DNA of 64,000 nucleotides from Anseranas semipalmata. Taxonomy: Eukaryota > Chordata > Aves > Anseriformes > Anseranatidae. Where the stretch lies: assembly GCA_013399115.1 (NCBI GenBank), contig VXAA01000931.1:24154-88153 (forward strand), given 5' to 3'. Below the pieces are notes generated by a model, which saw only the letters and a list, made by a program, of their open reading frames with translations, was not told the origin of the DNA and did no database searches. Every line of letters begins with the position of its first letter. Position 1 is the first letter of the stretch. This document shows positions 61,741-64,000 of the stretch, piece after piece. The translations under genes and the position numbers were made by a program.

Positions 61741-63760
61741 ACACACAACCATCAGCCGCAGAAGAGACACGCAAAGCTCCAACTAAACCCGAGGCCGGGG
61801 ATGGGTCCTTCCCACTGAGCGCTGCCCAGGAGGAAGCACATCACCGAGAGGCATCTGCTTGCATCACACCAGTGCGCGTATTACGCGGGTCCGATTACCG
61901 TGCGTTCTCACCGCGCCGAAGGCATCTGCTCCGCTGCTCCCGTTTGCATTTAGACCGCTCGGCCTTGGACAGCCATATGAACAAGACCTTGTATTTACTT
62001 CAGGGCCCGGGATCGCCAAACAAGAAAAATGCAGACAATCAGCAGCCAGCCGAGGGTCTCATTAGGGAATCCGCGCGGTGTACTCGTTACCTAGGAAACG
62101 ACGGAGCGGGCTGGCACACTGTAATTTCTGTCTTGCGAGAGAATTCGTCAATCCTGCCAGTAAATAAAGTTCATAAATCAACAAATCAGAGCCAAGGTCA
62201 AGTAACTGGAGATGAAGCAGTCGTGCTCCACGGGTCTTCCTCATTATAAACGGGAGAAAGATAGGAGTCTTTCGGGTTCCTTTCAGCTATTAGGCAGATC
62301 CATCAAGGAAACACTTGACTTAAACAATCCTTTTAACACATTTTTCACAGAAAAGGAACTGGAAAAACTGGCAAAAAAATTGTCACTGCCGTAAAGCTGC
62401 TAACCTCCATCTCGCCCTGTTTTACTTTGCAGGAAGGAGCGCAGCCGTGACCTTTGAAAGCAGAGACGTATGTTCAGCTAGTTGCACTTGAACTACCAGA
62501 TGCACAGCAATCCTCGAGAGGACTAATTGCCGTATACGTTTCTGTGAAGTGCCTCACAAGCAGCAGTTAATTTTCACACCCCCCGCGCGGGCCGCGCGAG
62601 GCAGGGTTACCGATCCCTCCCCGGGCGCAGACGCGGGGAAGCGGCGGCACCGGGCAGAGGGGTGCCGGGGCGGGTCCCCCCGGCTCCCCGCTCCCCACAC
62701 AGCCCCTCGGACCCCTTCCCCGCACAGCCGACAGCCGCGGGAAGCAGGGGGCGAGCGGTCGGGGGGATGAAGGCGCCGGGCTCGGGGTGCCCCTGGACGC
62801 TGCCGGCGCGAACCATGACCCCGCGTTGGAAACTCGGTGACTGCAAACCTATTTATTAGCGCCGCGTGAGAGGAGGCGTACCGCGCCGTTCAGACTTTCG
62901 ACGCATTTGGTTGTAGGAAACTTCCCAGGGCGGTAAGAGGGAACACCATGGCATAGATGCATCAGCACAGGAGCAGAGGACGGCAAGATGAGCAGAGGAC
63001 AACGAGATGAGCAATATCAGTATATACTTGCTTAAAAAAAACAAAGCAACAACACACCAACTTGAGAAGTATTTGGCTAGAGAAGTATTTGAGCTGTTAC
63101 ATTTTTCCGCAATTTTTAGAATACCTCCTGTAAACCGAGGTATCTCGGTGGAAGACGGAGAAGACCTACATTACACCGTTTGTATGAGCTTCTGGTAACA
63201 CCAGAAAGAGTAACTCAGCTGCACGTCTCTCTCACAACAAGCTTTACGCTGCATGCAAGAGCATCTATCATCCACCGAACACCGCCTGTTAATATTTAGT
63301 TCACAAAGCACCTTTTTACTAGTTCCTATCTCTTTATTGGTCGTCTGGGTGCGAAGTAGGCAAACTACCAGGTTTGTTAGCTCACCCTCAGTGGATCTCA
63401 CAGAGCTGACAGACTTCAGCACGAGGCTGAAACGCGGCTTTTTGCTGGAAGCCACAGGCGGAGAGGAAAGCGGGTGAGCGGGTACCGCGTACGCAGGTCG
63501 CTGGCCAGGCTCGCCGCAGCACCACCTGAACCGTGCGACTCCCGACATGAGAAGTGGGCAAAAACGGGTTTGAAATGGCGTTTCAGAAATCAGCTCGAGA
63601 CAACCGCCAGCTCGGGCGACTTGGTGCGGCTGCTGGCGATGCCGGCCGGCTGGGAAGCCGCACGAACCGATACCCATGCGTGGTGGGCCGGCGCACAGCC
63701 CCAGTGCGGTGCTGGCAGGGGTTATTAGGTTAATTGCAGTGCCACGCGAACACAGCCCTG
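61741..63760 (-). promoter_or_regulatory. KIAA1958: CpG island region, candidate KIAA1958 promoter and first exon
   Basis: CpG density is high across this region and extreme in the core, 62575-62870 (runs such as CCCCGCGCGGGCCGCGCGAG). The acceptor at 34947 requires an upstream non-coding exon, and this is the strongest island on the correct side. A weak minus-strand donor candidate (ATCG|GTAACC) lies at 62613-62604. A better donor on the opposite strand (GGGCG|GTAAGAGG at 62933) would suit a divergent transcript. Orientation is therefore inferred from the gene, not proven by the island. The true first exon could also lie beyond the window. Confidence 0.45.
62086..62099. promoter_or_regulatory. 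RFX X-box-like palindrome
   Basis: GTTACCTAGGAAAC matches 13 of 14 positions of the RFX family consensus GTTRCCNNGGYAAC; only the pyrimidine at position 11 differs. It lies in the CpG-rich shoulder of the candidate promoter, about 0.5 kb from the core. In that position it could place the gene under RFX control, which often marks ciliary or neuronal genes. Confidence 0.35.
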
Positions 63761-64000
63761 TCGGCCTGGGCGCTGAATTACATGGAGGGGAACAAAAGCA
63801 ACCGGGGGAAACAGGAACTGGTCACTCCTGACCTGAAATGACCTTTTTGGGGATGCTCTGTTTGAAGAAGGAAAAAAGTTAAGAAAAATAAACCTGGTCC
63901 CTGACCTGAAAAGTTGCCATCGAGACCGCAGCAAAGGGATGTGATAATTTGATTTATGCAAATTCTGACTGCTGCTAGCAAGTGCGCTGGAGGCTTGGTC

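Noticed and set aside
61737..62249. 170-codon plus-strand frame next to the CpG island
   Set aside because: It has no known domain and low-complexity composition. It overlaps CpG-rich DNA, so openness is weak evidence.

Overview
The window looks like ordinary nuclear DNA from a bird. It holds several CR1 LINE fragments, including their typical 3' ends, and two pieces of one avian endogenous-retrovirus LTR family. It also has AT-rich single-copy DNA broken by GC/CpG-rich patches, and a very GC-rich coding exon. Coding density is very low. I support one protein-coding gene, on the minus strand, and I see no RNA gene, CRISPR array, or bacterial or phage feature.

The gene is the avian orthologue of KIAA1958. 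Its two coding exons are 21 kb apart. The upstream coding exon (34946 to 33739, start codon at 34833-34831) encodes the N-terminal half. The terminal exon (12602 down to the stop at 11559-11557) encodes a DUF3504 domain, a domesticated Crypton-type tyrosine recombinase domain. The donor CCAG|GTAGGA and the acceptor CCCTTTTCCAG|AC are both phase 1 and join to give one Asp codon. The joined product is about 713 residues, close to the roughly 716 I recall for the human protein. A single N at 34058 coincides with a frame break, which I read as an assembly gap rather than a real frameshift.

Layout from left to right: 1-9.2 kb is intergenic, with a CR1 fragment and a CpG-rich patch at 4.9-6.2 kb. 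An (AAGGG)n microsatellite lies at 9.16 kb. About 9.94-11.56 kb is the probable 3'UTR, and 11.56-12.60 kb the terminal exon. The 21-kb intron at 12.6-33.7 kb carries an LTR, a short CR1 tail and a MIR-like relic. The coding exon with its uORF leader occupies 33.7-34.95 kb. From 34.95 to about 62.6 kb is the probable first intron, with a second LTR piece, two CR1 fragments and AT/TG microsatellites. A CpG island at 61.7-63.8 kb (core 62.58-62.87 kb) is the best candidate for the promoter and non-coding first exon; an RFX X-box-like palindrome lies in its downstream shoulder.

The most notable biology is the exapted recombinase: its fold is kept but the catalytic boxes appear lost. Gene identification rests on recognising the protein sequence, not on a database search. 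The promoter, poly(A) site and regulatory motifs are inferences.
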